A model generated the notes under the pieces. The model had not been told where the DNA came from. It was given only the letters and a program-made list of their open reading frames with translations, and searched no databases. From Phaeobacter sp. J2-8 (GTDB lineage: Bacteria > Pseudomonadota > Alphaproteobacteria > Rhodobacterales > Rhodobacteraceae): 64,000 bases of DNA. Below are positions 8,667-16,931 of this stretch, piece after piece. The stretch is taken from positions 404,338 through 468,337 of the forward strand of contig NZ_JALIEC010000004.1 of assembly GCF_022867865.1 (NCBI RefSeq). The letters are read 5' to 3'. The stretch's first letter is position 1, and each line of letters starts with the position of its first letter. The position numbers were made by a program, and so were the translations under genes.

Positions 8667-10139
8667 TCAGGCTTGGTTCAGCTCGATATCGGGGGTCTCT
8701 TCGCCGGAGCGTCCCAGCAGGACACCGGCAAGCAGGACAACACCGCCGCTGACCGCCAGGATGGACAAGGTTCCGACAAGCTCGCCATAGACAGAGCGCA
8801 GCGGCATGCCGATTGCGATGGCCAGAACGATGCCGCCGACAAATCCGACGGTGTTGGTCGGTTTCCACAGGATCGCCAGCACCAGCGGCAACAGGATCGA
8901 GGTCTTGAGCGCATAGGTCGTCAACACCAGCGAGGTGAAATCGACCCCGGACAACACGATCATCGCCGCAATGAGCCCGCCCGACAGCATGGACAGCTTG
9001 GTGATGTAGAACAGCACCTTTTCAGTGGTTTGCGGGCGGAACCGGCGGATGATGTCGACCGCGACGATCGACGACAAGGCCGAGCTGGCACCATCAACGG
9101 TGGAGTAACATGCCGCCAGAATGGCCAACACATAGGCAATGATCAGGACCATGGGCAGGCCGATGTGGCTGACGATGTAGGGGCCGACCGCGATGATGTC
9201 GCCGCCGAAATCCTCGGGCACGACGCCATAGGCCAGCGCAACCAGACCCAGCATGCCAAGGCAGATCGGGATCGGGTAGAACAACAGCCCGGACCACATG
9301 AACGTGCGTCCGACCTGGTTCGGGCGGATCGCCCAGACCTTTTGCCAGAACGTCTGGTCCGCGACCGTGGCCGCCAAAAGACCAAAGGCCAGCGTGATCC
9401 CGAACCCTGCTGCGGCACCGGGCTCAAAGATTGACAGATCGGCTGCATTGTTGGCTTCGATGGCGGAAAAGACGCTGTCGGCACCGCCGTCGATCATGCC
9501 GAACACCGCGACCACCACGATGGCCGAAGGCACAGTGATCATCCAGGTGTTGATCGTGCCGGTCATGACGCTGGTCCAGAGGCCCCCAAAGTAGGAGTAG
9601 CCCAGCACAACAGCCACCGTCAGAAGCGTCGCGACCTTCCAATCAATCGGAAAGACGATCGACATGACGACAGATGTGCCTTTCAGGTTGATGAGAATTT
9701 CCAGCAGGATGCCGAAGATCATGGTTGTCGTGACCACGCCGGCGGCAATTTTCAACTCCGAGAACCGCTTGAAGATGAATTCCGAGATGGTGAAGCCCTC
9801 TGGCATCCGCTTCTTGAGGGTCTTGGCGAGGGGCACCATCGCCAGCACCGCCAACCCGTTGGGAACGACGAACCAGAACAGCCCCGACAATCCCCATTGA
9901 TAGGTCATGGCAGAGCTCATCATCACGGCCATCGCCCAGGTCCAGACCGACACGACCGAGCCGATGCCGAAGCCCAAACCGATCTGCCGGTTGGCAATGA
10001 TGTAGTCATTGGTGTTGCGTACAAGATATGTCTTGATGAAATACGCAATTGCGAGAAACACCAAGCCGGTGCCTATCATCAAGGTGAGCCCCAGCGGGGC
10101 ACTTAATCCTTCTGTGGGGACGAGAACCGCCTTGTCCAT
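8667..10139 (-). CDS. Sodium:solute symporter (SSS family)
   Basis: 490-residue, strongly hydrophobic inner-membrane symporter with about 13 helices. It has the SSS-type opening YIIANRQIGLGFGIGSVVSVWTW, a Q-W pair in the middle (VADQTFWQKVWAIRPNQVGRTF) and the conserved LAACYSTVDGASSALSSI segment around helix 8, which carries sodium-ligand serines. Proline, pantothenate and urea carriers share this layout; the substrate is unknown. ATG 10139 was chosen because AAGGAA lies about 8 bases upstream; the nine-residue upstream extension is basic and untypical. It is the first gene of the six-gene monooxygenase operon, so it probably imports the compound that the LLM enzymes oxidise. Confidence 0.85.
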   Translation of the reverse strand: MDKAVLVPTEGLSAPLGLTLMIGTGLVFLAIAYFIKTYLVRNTNDYIIANRQIGLGFGIGSVVSVWTWAMAVMMSSAMTYQWGLSGLFWFVVPNGLAVLAMVPLAKTLKKRMPEGFTISEFIFKRFSELKIAAGVVTTTMIFGILLEILINLKGTSVVMSIVFPIDWKVATLLTVAVVLGYSYFGGLWTSVMTGTINTWMITVPSAIVVVAVFGMIDGGADSVFSAIEANNAADLSIFEPGAAAGFGITLAFGLLAATVADQTFWQKVWAIRPNQVGRTFMWSGLLFYPIPICLGMLGLVALAYGVVPEDFGGDIIAVGPYIVSHIGLPMVLIIAYVLAILAACYSTVDGASSALSSIVAVDIIRRFRPQTTEKVLFYITKLSMLSGGLIAAMIVLSGVDFTSLVLTTYALKTSILLPLVLAILWKPTNTVGFVGGIVLAIAIGMPLRSVYGELVGTLSILAVSGGVVLLAGVLLGRSGEETPDIELNQA

Positions 10140-10963
10140 TTTTCGTTTCCTTTGTCGGTGTGGCAATAGAGAGTGTAAAAGTCTTTATGCCTGACGTGGC
10201 CTGTAATTGGCCTGTTCAGATACAAAGTATGACAATTAGACTTTAAAACATTAGCCCGCTGCGCCGCAGAGGAATGAATTGGAAGGTAGGTGCATTTTCA
10301 TGAAATGGTTACAAATTAGGCGGAAAAATATGGAAATGCCGATCTTTTTGACGCTCGTCTGTCATTGCGCAGCAATCTCTGATGGTTTGTCCGGCAACTA
10401 TAAATTGTATTCGGCAAAGCGATTTGTGCGGAAACCTGTGATTTGAATCACATTTTCACTTGTTGTTTCCCCAAAGATGGACGCTTAGCGCCGTTTTATG
10501 CGCTAACAGATCAAAATTTTGCTGTATGGGGGGTCGTAACTGGCAGTTACGGCGGGGTCGCCATGCCCCGCGACAGGTCGCGTAGCGTTCCGGGATTGGC
10601 CCGGAAGACGTGCAAGTGCCCCGCCGGTTCACCTGAGCGGGTCTGCGTAATTAGTAATTTTGATTTATAAATGGGGGTGAGGCGTGCGGCGCCACATCTG
10701 ACCTGTGCCTGGAAAGACATGTTGGTCTATTTAAAGCTAAGTGTATGTGATAAGGTAAAAGTCACACGTATAATGCGCGCGTATTTCTTTTAATGTTTGA
10801 GTGAATTGATTAGATATGATTTTGACCCCAATTGGGGCTTGGTTCGCCGCCAATTGTGAAATTAAAGTGCGGTAAATAATTCGATGAGGTCGCAACTCTA
10901 ATTAATGGAGTGCCAAATAAAATTGAGAAATGCGCTTTAATAAATGGGTCAACTCATTTCCCA
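10140..10963. other. 820-base gene-free, AT-rich intergenic region
   Basis: No credible coding sequence: the few short open frames lack ribosome-binding sites and family features. The left end (10140-10300) must hold the promoter of the minus-strand symporter operon and contains TGGCCTGT twice with an 11-base period (10197-10204 and 10208-10215). The middle contains a GC-rich island of consecutive hairpins (separate entry). The right part (10660-10960) is AT-rich and shows nothing I can assign. Confidence 0.7.
10536..10641. ncRNA. Candidate structured RNA: consecutive perfect hairpins in an AT-rich spacer
   Basis: Five inverted repeats sit side by side in about 106 bases. GTAACTG/CAGTTAC (10536-10550, one-base centre, so it could instead be a DNA operator). 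GCGGGG/CCCCGC (10552-10571, 8-base loop). GCGAC/GTCGC (10570-10581, overlapping the previous one and so mutually exclusive with it). TTCCGGG/CCCGGAA (10588-10606, 5-base loop). CCCGC/GCGGG (10620-10641). The island is clearly GC-richer than the surrounding spacer. It matches no RNA family I can recall (SRP, 6S, tmRNA, SAM-II, glycine and cobalamin elements considered). Strand is undetermined; on the minus strand it would lie about 400 bases ahead of the symporter gene. Confidence 0.4.
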
Positions 10964-11995
10964 TCACATCAAAAGAACCCAAGCCAGAACCGAAATAAAC
11001 AGCCAGCCAAACGCGCCGAGGAGAAGCGGGCGGAGGCCCTTTTCCTTCAGTTTACGGAAATCTGTCTCCAGGCCCATAGCGGCCAACGCGATTGTGAGCA
11101 TGATTGTTGTGCCGGAAACCGTCACCTCACGGATCGGTGCGGGCAGGGGCGCAAAGGTGTTGATCACAACCACGGCGATAAATCCAAAGACAAACCAGGG
11201 AAGGGGTGCTGCGGCTTTTTCGTCTTGGCCACCGTGGCGCGCAGCAAGCGCACCAAGCACCAGGATCAGCGGCGCCAACAGGGCAACCCGTGTGAGTTTG
11301 GCCACGGTTCCGAGCTGGCCGGCCTCTTGCCCGTTTTGAAACGCGGCGCCGGTCACCTGGGCAACCTCGTGAACCGAGGCCCCAACCCAGAGCCCGTAAT
11401 GTGCGTCACTCATCGCAAGCCATTGCGCCAGATGGGGAAACAGCACCATTGAAAGCGATCCGAACACGGTTACACAGGCAATGGCATAGGCCGCATCTTC
11501 GTCGGTTCCGCGCACAACGGTATTCGCGGCCACAACAGCAGAGGCCCCACAAACAGAGGTCCCGACCGCAATCAATGCCGTCAGCCCGTCGTCGACCCCA
11601 AGCAGCCGGCCCACCAGTTTGATTGCGACAAAGGACGCAATCAGCGTCACCGCAACCGCCCCGAACCCGGTAAGCCCGATGGCGGCAAGCTGATCGAGTG
11701 AAAGCTGAAAGCCAAGCAGCACAATCGCGCAGCGCAGGATGCGGCGCAGCGAGAATTTGACGCCATCAACGAGCCGGACGTTCATCCCCAGGCTGTTCCG
11801 GATCGCAATGCCAAACACCATGGCCAACATAAGCGGGCTGAGCGCCTTGAGGCCGGTCAGCCCCTGCACGGCCATGGCCGCAAGCGCGATCCCCATGCAC
11901 AGCGCCAGTCCGGGCAGAATGGCAAATGCTGCGGGCAACAGGCCGCTGAAACGCGGGCGAACGGCAATTTTCGTGTGGGAAATCGTGTCAGTCAT
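10964..11995 (-). CDS. YeiH-family putative sulfate exporter
   Basis: 343-residue membrane protein of the YeiH/UPF0324 family, which includes TauZ-like putative sulfate exporters in alphaproteobacteria. About ten hydrophobic helices are visible. Family landmarks are SPLMLAMVFGIAIRN, the central AVGTSVCGASAVVAANTV and YGLWVGASVHEVAQVTGAA, and near the end an AAMGLETDFRKLKEKG segment. ATG 11995 was chosen; the frame continues 38 residues upstream into the divergent promoter region but loses similarity. A LysR gene is transcribed divergently 107 bases away, the usual YeiH arrangement with a YeiE/CysB-like regulator. Proximity to LLM monooxygenases suggests disposal of sulfite or sulfate released from organosulfur compounds (inference). 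Confidence 0.82.
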   Translation of the reverse strand: MTDTISHTKIAVRPRFSGLLPAAFAILPGLALCMGIALAAMAVQGLTGLKALSPLMLAMVFGIAIRNSLGMNVRLVDGVKFSLRRILRCAIVLLGFQLSLDQLAAIGLTGFGAVAVTLIASFVAIKLVGRLLGVDDGLTALIAVGTSVCGASAVVAANTVVRGTDEDAAYAIACVTVFGSLSMVLFPHLAQWLAMSDAHYGLWVGASVHEVAQVTGAAFQNGQEAGQLGTVAKLTRVALLAPLILVLGALAARHGGQDEKAAAPLPWFVFGFIAVVVINTFAPLPAPIREVTVSGTTIMLTIALAAMGLETDFRKLKEKGLRPLLLGAFGWLFISVLAWVLLM

Positions 11996-12102
11996 GTGCG
12001 GGGGACGTCCAGGTTCAGTAATTTCCTTCAGGGTTCCATGTTCCGCTTGACCATTCCATCGAATTATATTGATTGTATTCATCGACAAAATAGATTGATC
12101 GC

Positions 12103-12984
12103 ATGACACTTGAACAACTTCGGATTTTTCTGGCCGTCGCCGAAGGGCAGCATGTCACCCGCGCGGCCAAGCGGTTGGGCCTGAGCCAATCCGCCGTGAG
12201 CGCCGCCATCGCGGCGCTTGAGACGCGCCATGCGGTGCAATTGTTTGACCGGGTGGGGCGGCGTATCGTGCTGACAGAGGTCGGCAATGCCTTCCTGCGC
12301 GAAGCTCAGGCGGTGCTGGCCCAGGCGGAAACCGCGGAATTGATGCTCGAGGATTTTTCCTCTACCCCGCGCGGGCGATTGCGCATTCATGCCAGCCAGA
12401 CCGTGGCGAGTTATTGGCTGCCGTCGCGGTTGGTGGCGTTGCACGACAAATACCCCAAGATCGCGGTGGAGATGTCGATTGGCAACACGGCGCAGGTGGC
12501 GGATGCGGTCCAGGATGGGCGCGCCGACCTTGGGTTGATCGAAGGCGAGGTCACGCATCTGGCCTTGCGTCGTCAGGTCGTGGTCAGGGATTCGCTTTGT
12601 TTGATCATGGCGCCGGATCATCCGCGGGCGAAGCAGGCGACGCTCGATCCGGCAGAATACATGACCGAAGACTGGATCTTGCGCGAACAAGGCTCCGGCA
12701 CGCGATCAGAGTTCGAAGCGGTGCTGGAGGCGCATGCGCTTGGGGTGCAAAATTTGTCGATCGCATTGGAACTGCCGTCCAATGAGGCCGTGATCGCCGC
12801 CGTTGCATCGGGGCGGTATTTCAGCGTGTTGTCACAGCGCGCCGTGGTCGCATCAGAGGCGGCTGGCTGGATCATAACCCGCCCGGTGCCGCATCCCAGC
12901 CGGCCTTTTGCGGTTCTGACCCATCCCGATCGCCATCGGACCCATGCCATGCGCGTGATGCTTGATATTCTTGCCCCCGGTTAA
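12103..12984 (+). CDS. LysR-family regulator, YeiE/CysB-like
   Basis: 293 residues. The N-terminal winged helix is MTLEQLRIFLAVAEGQHVTR followed by AAKRLGLSQSAVSAAIAALE, then a periplasmic-binding-type effector domain (RGRLRIHASQTVASYWLPS, NTAQVADAVQDGRADLGLIEG). It is divergent from the sulfate-exporter gene, so it most likely controls that gene and itself; the 107-base spacer is AT-rich, as expected for LysR sites (ATTGATTGTATTCATCG region). The 3' end overlaps the convergent GntR gene by four bases. Confidence 0.88.
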   Translation: MTLEQLRIFLAVAEGQHVTRAAKRLGLSQSAVSAAIAALETRHAVQLFDRVGRRIVLTEVGNAFLREAQAVLAQAETAELMLEDFSSTPRGRLRIHASQTVASYWLPSRLVALHDKYPKIAVEMSIGNTAQVADAVQDGRADLGLIEGEVTHLALRRQVVVRDSLCLIMAPDHPRAKQATLDPAEYMTEDWILREQGSGTRSEFEAVLEAHALGVQNLSIALELPSNEAVIAAVASGRYFSVLSQRAVVASEAAGWIITRPVPHPSRPFAVLTHPDRHRTHAMRVMLDILAPG

Positions 12985-13742
12985 CGGGTCCGCAGTTTTT
13001 TGAGCCCGGCATACTGGTTCCGGTGGTCTGAACCGGTTTTCTGATCGGGGCGCGGCGCGCGCGATGCGGTTTTCGGGTTTTCAGCTTTGCCCGTCGCCAA
13101 CCCTGCGGCGGCAAAGCGGCGTTCATACAGGCTGCGATAGGCTTCGGCCGAGGCCGGAAGATGTGCCCGAACGCTGGCTTCGTAGATGTCCGAGGATGTG
13201 CCGCGCAGCGCCTCGATGATGGCGAGATGCTGTTCCACGATGACCCGCATATGCTGTTTGTCATCGTATTTCACCACCCGGATCGGCTGTGCCATGCGGG
13301 CGTGTTTTGCGATCAGTTCCGCCAGTCTCGGGTTTGTGCAGCAGCTGTATTGAAGCTCGTGGAACTGCTGGTTCAGGTCATAAACCTCGCGGAATGCGCC
13401 GCGCTCCACCGCTGCACTGTGCCGCTGTGTAAGGTCGTCAAGCTGGCTTGTGACCTCGGGCGGGGCGGGCAGGGGCGTGCGCCGCGCCGCCGCGCATTCC
13501 AGCGCGATCCGCAGATCATAAAGCGTGTCGACCTCATCCGGTGTAAAGTCGACAACCTCGACCCCACGGCGGGGGCGATGCACGAGCAGGCCCTGATTTT
13601 CCAGCTCGGCAAAGGCGTGACGCACGGCATGCCGTTTGGCGTCGTAATGTTCCATGACGCTGTCTTCGGTGATCCGCGTTCCGGGGGGGTAAACCCCAAA
13701 AATAATATCGTTTTCCAAGTCCGCCTGAAGGGATGTCGGCAT
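12981..13742 (-). CDS. GntR-family (FCD) transcriptional regulator
   Basis: 253 residues. The winged helix is N-terminal (SLQADLENDIIFGVYPPGTR, AVRHAFAELENQGLLVHRP), followed by an all-helical FCD ligand domain with the metal-site pattern FHELQY and EQHLAIIEALRG. The recognition helix DAKRHAVRHAF departs from the usual VSRTPVREAL form. Start ATG 13742 was chosen over ATGs 20 residues upstream because SLQADLEND matches the usual N-terminus. It is divergent from the family-1 ABC importer at 13880 and probably represses it through the tandem repeat at 13803-13826. The basic C-terminal tail (KTASRAPRPDQKTG) extends beyond the FCD domain and is of unknown use. Confidence 0.85.
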   Translation of the reverse strand: MPTSLQADLENDIIFGVYPPGTRITEDSVMEHYDAKRHAVRHAFAELENQGLLVHRPRRGVEVVDFTPDEVDTLYDLRIALECAAARRTPLPAPPEVTSQLDDLTQRHSAAVERGAFREVYDLNQQFHELQYSCCTNPRLAELIAKHARMAQPIRVVKYDDKQHMRVIVEQHLAIIEALRGTSSDIYEASVRAHLPASAEAYRSLYERRFAAAGLATGKAENPKTASRAPRPDQKTGSDHRNQYAGLKKLRTR

Positions 13743-13802
13743 TGTATCTGGCCTCGTAATGGTCCGCACGATCCTAGGCTGTGTGGCGATTTTCATCAAC
13801 AA

Positions 13803-13851
13803 TAATCTTATTGATAATCTTATTGACCAAATTATTACCCATTTGTATGGT
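13803..13851 (+). promoter_or_regulatory. Promoter and tandem-repeat operator of the family-1 ABC operon
   Basis: TAATCTTATTGA occurs twice back to back (13803-13814 and 13815-13826). The second copy runs into TTGACC (-35, 13823-13828); a 17-base spacer and TATGGT (-10, 13846-13851) follow. The likely transcript start is some 20 bases before ATG 13880, which has GGGAGG as ribosome-binding site. A tandem repeat covering the -35 box suggests repression by the adjacent GntR protein. Confidence 0.55.
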
Positions 13852-13879
13852 CACATTTGTTTCAACTCGGGAGGTTCAC

Positions 13880-15154
13880 ATGAAACGATTTACCAGCGCG
13901 ATTGCCATCGCCGCGGCGCTAATTGCATCAGGCGCCAGCGCCTGGGAGGCCAGCCCAGGCAAACCCCATGACGGCAAAACGGTTCATGTGTTGGCGGTGA
14001 AATCCAGCCAGTTCGAGGCGCATGAAGCGCGGCTCGCCGCCTTTGAAGAGGCGACCGGAATTGATGTGGTCTATGACTATGTGCCCTTTCCCAACATGAA
14101 AGAGGCGCTGACCACAGAGATGGTTGCCGGTGGTGATTACGACGTGGTGTCGATCATGGACCAATGGGTGCCCTCGTTGCAGATGCTGGTGCAGCCGATC
14201 GAAGACGAGATCGCGGCGCAGGGTGTTGACCTTGGGGATTTTCCCGCCGCGCATTTGCGTCATGGACGGGTGAACGGCGCGTTGGTGGGTTTGCCGGTGC
14301 GCGGCCACGTGCAGCTGCTGTTTTATCGCAAGGATCTGCTGGCACAGGCCGGGGTCGAAGCGCCCTCGACATGGGACGAGGTGGTGAGTGCAGCCAAAGC
14401 GGTGCAGGGGGCGACCGACGCCTCCGGGATCGCATTGCCCTATGGCAAGTTGAACGGCCAGAACCTGATGGTCTGGATCAACCTGCTTTGGGGTCACGGT
14501 GGCGATCTGTTTGATGAAAACGGCGACCCGGCCTTCATCTCTGATGCGGGTATCGCCGCGACGGAGCAATATGTCAGCCTGCTGCGGGACGAAAAGATTG
14601 CCCCGGCGGGATCGGCCACCTTTGTCGAACAGGATGCGGTCAACAGCTTCAAACAGGGCAATTCAGCCATGCTGCCCGTGTGGTGGTGGGTGCGCTCGCA
14701 GCTTTCCGACCCCGAGCAATCCAAACTGACCGCCGATCAGATCGGGTTTACCTCGCTGCCGTCGGTGGGGGATGCGGACAAGACGACCTTTACCAACACC
14801 TGGATCTTTGCCGTGACCCAGGGCGCCGACAGCAAGGATGCCGCGGCGGAATACCTTGGCTGGCTGACAGATCCGGCGCTGGAACGCGAGGTGCTGCTTG
14901 ACGAAAACCTGAGCGAGGTTGTCGCGGTGCATTTTTCCAACCTGCGCGACGAAGAGGTCAACGCGCGTTGGGGCGGGATGCATTCCGCCGCTGCCGATGC
15001 TTTGGCCACGGCGGCGGGTATGGATTTCGGTGACAACTGGCCGCGGATTTCCGAAATCATCGAAACCGCGATTTCCAGCCTTGCCAGCGGCGAAGAGACC
15101 GACACCGCCACGGCGCTGAACCACGCGGCCGAGGAAATCCGGCGCATTCGCTGA
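13880..15154 (+). CDS. ABC transporter substrate-binding protein, family 1 (carbohydrate type)
   Basis: 424-residue periplasmic binding protein of the MalE/UgpB class. A signal peptide is evident (MKRFTSAIAIAAALIASGAS, cleavage near residue 20-22). The mature part has the family outline: HVLAVKSSQFEAHEARLAAF, then a YDVVSIMDQWVPSL segment, LPYGKLNGQNLMVWINLLWG, and KDAAAEYLGWLTDPALERE near the end. GGGAGG lies five bases before the ATG. It is first in an operon with two permeases, an ATPase, a cupin and an aldolase. The substrate is unknown; a sugar or sugar acid is suggested by the aldolase. Confidence 0.88.
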   Translation: MKRFTSAIAIAAALIASGASAWEASPGKPHDGKTVHVLAVKSSQFEAHEARLAAFEEATGIDVVYDYVPFPNMKEALTTEMVAGGDYDVVSIMDQWVPSLQMLVQPIEDEIAAQGVDLGDFPAAHLRHGRVNGALVGLPVRGHVQLLFYRKDLLAQAGVEAPSTWDEVVSAAKAVQGATDASGIALPYGKLNGQNLMVWINLLWGHGGDLFDENGDPAFISDAGIAATEQYVSLLRDEKIAPAGSATFVEQDAVNSFKQGNSAMLPVWWWVRSQLSDPEQSKLTADQIGFTSLPSVGDADKTTFTNTWIFAVTQGADSKDAAAEYLGWLTDPALEREVLLDENLSEVVAVHFSNLRDEEVNARWGGMHSAAADALATAAGMDFGDNWPRISEIIETAISSLASGEETDTATALNHAAEEIRRIR

Positions 15155-15169
15155 TCCCCGGTGTTCGGT

Positions 15170-15190
15170 GCGCCCCGTATCGCGGGGCGC
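15170..15190 (+). other. Intercistronic hairpin behind the binding-protein gene
   Basis: GCGCCCCG (15170-15177) pairs with CGGGGCGC (15183-15190) around a five-base loop, 16 bases past the binding-protein stop and before the first permease gene. There is no T-run. It probably protects the upstream mRNA or causes partial termination so that more binding protein than permease is made, as with the malE-malF spacer. Confidence 0.6.
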
Positions 15191-15222
15191 GTGCCACGTT
15201 TCCCTATCAACAGAGGTGCGCC

Positions 15223-16107
15223 ATGCAGGACAGGTCCCTGTCTTACCTACTGCTGGTCCCGGCATTCCTGATCGTGCTGGCGACAACGCTTTATCCGCTT
15301 GCCTATTCGCTGGTCACGGCCTTTCGCGAATGGGATCTGACCAAGCAACGCCGCCCCGGTGATTTCGTCGGGGTCGATAATTTCGGATACGCCTTTTCCG
15401 AACCGGGGTTTCAGAACTCGCTCTGGGTGACCTCGGTCTTTGTGATCACAAGTGTGATCCTGACCCTGGTGATCGCCATGTCGCTGGCGCTGCTTTTGCG
15501 GCGCAAGGGGCGGATGCATACCTTTACCCGGGTGATCCTGATCCTGCCATTTGCGATCAGCCCGGCGCTGATCGGGGTCAGCTATCGTTTCATGTTCAAC
15601 CCGGAATTCGGCGTCATCGCCAAGGGTCTCGGCGCGGTCTTTCCGGCGCTGGACGGCGTGCCCTGGCTGGCCAGTCCTGACCTTGCGATGGCCATTCTGG
15701 TGCTGACCGATGTCTGGCATTGGGCGCCCTACATGACCTTCATGTGCCTTGGCGGGTTGGCTTCTGTCCCGCGAGAGACAGAAGAGGCCGCCCGGATCGA
15801 CGGGGCCTCCAACCTGCGGATCATATTCGGCATCGTGCTGCCGCAGATGAAAGGCGTGCTGCTGGTGGTGGCGGTGCTGAAGACGATCTTTGCGCTGAAA
15901 ATGTTCGATCAGGTGGTGACCCTGACCGGCGGCGGCCCCGGCACCTCGACCGAGACGCTGGCCTTCTTCATCTTCAACGTCGGCTTCAAATGGTACGACA
16001 TGGGCTATGCCTCGGCATTGGCCTGGATCCTCACCGCAATCATGATGCTGATCTCTGTCTGGTATGTCCGGATGCTGCTCAGCGAAAGAAAGATGGCCAC
16101 GGCATGA
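15223..16107 (+). CDS. ABC sugar-type permease, MalF/UgpA-like
   Basis: 294-residue inner-membrane permease with six helices, the first at about residues 8-28 (LLLVPAFLIVLATTLYPLAY). The ATPase-coupling EAA loop is visible as RETEEAARIDGASNLRIIFG with IVLPQMKGVLL following. LTGGGPGTSTETLAFFIF is typical of the carbohydrate subfamily. It partners the permease that overlaps its stop codon (ATGA at 16104). Confidence 0.88.
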   Translation: MQDRSLSYLLLVPAFLIVLATTLYPLAYSLVTAFREWDLTKQRRPGDFVGVDNFGYAFSEPGFQNSLWVTSVFVITSVILTLVIAMSLALLLRRKGRMHTFTRVILILPFAISPALIGVSYRFMFNPEFGVIAKGLGAVFPALDGVPWLASPDLAMAILVLTDVWHWAPYMTFMCLGGLASVPRETEEAARIDGASNLRIIFGIVLPQMKGVLLVVAVLKTIFALKMFDQVVTLTGGGPGTSTETLAFFIFNVGFKWYDMGYASALAWILTAIMMLISVWYVRMLLSERKMATA

Positions 16108-16919
16108 GAAAAACCGTTTTCTGGTGGGTCGAGCGCGGATTGCTGCTGCTGATTTCCACCATTGTCCTCTTCCCCATCGCCTGGATGTTCCTGACCGCGT
16201 TCAAACGTCCGCGCGATGCCTATTCCCTGTCGTTGGATTTCAGCCCGACGCTGTCGAACTTTGTCACCGTGTTTTCCGATCCCTGGAACCTCGGCGATAT
16301 GGTGCTGAATTCGGTGATTGTGGCATCGGTGACGGTGCTGATCGCGGTGCCCTGTGCCGCGCTTGCAGCCTATTCGTTTTCGCGGTTCCGGGTGCGGGGG
16401 CGCAAGTTCCTGTTCTTTCTGATCCTGTCGACCCAGTTCATTCCGGCGGTGGTGATCGTGCTGCCCTTCTTCCTGATGTTCCGGTCGCTGGGCTTGCTTG
16501 ATACGCGACTTGCGCTGATCGTGGTCAATCTGGCCATTGTGACTCCGTTTGTGATCTGGATGATCAAGGGGTTCATCGACGCGATCCCGACCGACAGTGA
16601 GGAAGCGGCGATGATCGACGGGGCCTCGCGCCTCAGGGTGATCAAGGACATCGTGCTGCCAATGGCGGCGCCGGGCATCCTGACCTCGTCGATCTTCTGT
16701 TTCATCCTGACCTGGAACGAGTTCCTCTTTGCGCTGATCCTGACGCGCCGCGATGCCGTCACGCTGCCGGTGGGGTTGGTCAGTTTCCGCACCGAACGCG
16801 GCGATCTGTGGGAGCTGATGAGCGCCGCCGGGGTCATGATCACGGTGCCGATCTTCATCATGGCGCTGCTTATCCAGAAACATTTCACGCGCGGCATGAC
16901 CGCTGGCGCAGTCAAATAG
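16104..16919 (+). CDS. ABC sugar-type permease, MalG/UgpE-like
   Basis: 271-residue inner-membrane permease with six helices. The EAA loop is DSEEAAMIDGASRLRVIKDI followed by VLPMAAPGI, and the C-terminal segment FILTWNEFLFALILTRRDAV is characteristic of MalG-type subunits. ATG 16104 overlaps the stop of the MalF-like gene by four bases; the same frame is open further upstream, but that is the antisense-free shadow of the preceding gene. It forms the second half of the importer channel. Confidence 0.88.
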   Translation: MRKTVFWWVERGLLLLISTIVLFPIAWMFLTAFKRPRDAYSLSLDFSPTLSNFVTVFSDPWNLGDMVLNSVIVASVTVLIAVPCAALAAYSFSRFRVRGRKFLFFLILSTQFIPAVVIVLPFFLMFRSLGLLDTRLALIVVNLAIVTPFVIWMIKGFIDAIPTDSEEAAMIDGASRLRVIKDIVLPMAAPGILTSSIFCFILTWNEFLFALILTRRDAVTLPVGLVSFRTERGDLWELMSAAGVMITVPIFIMALLIQKHFTRGMTAGAVK

Positions 16920-16931
16920 GGGGCCCGGGAT

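Noticed and set aside
10443..10670. 75-codon open frame in the large spacer
   Set aside because: No ribosome-binding site or recognisable domain, and it runs through the hairpin island; chance frame more likely.
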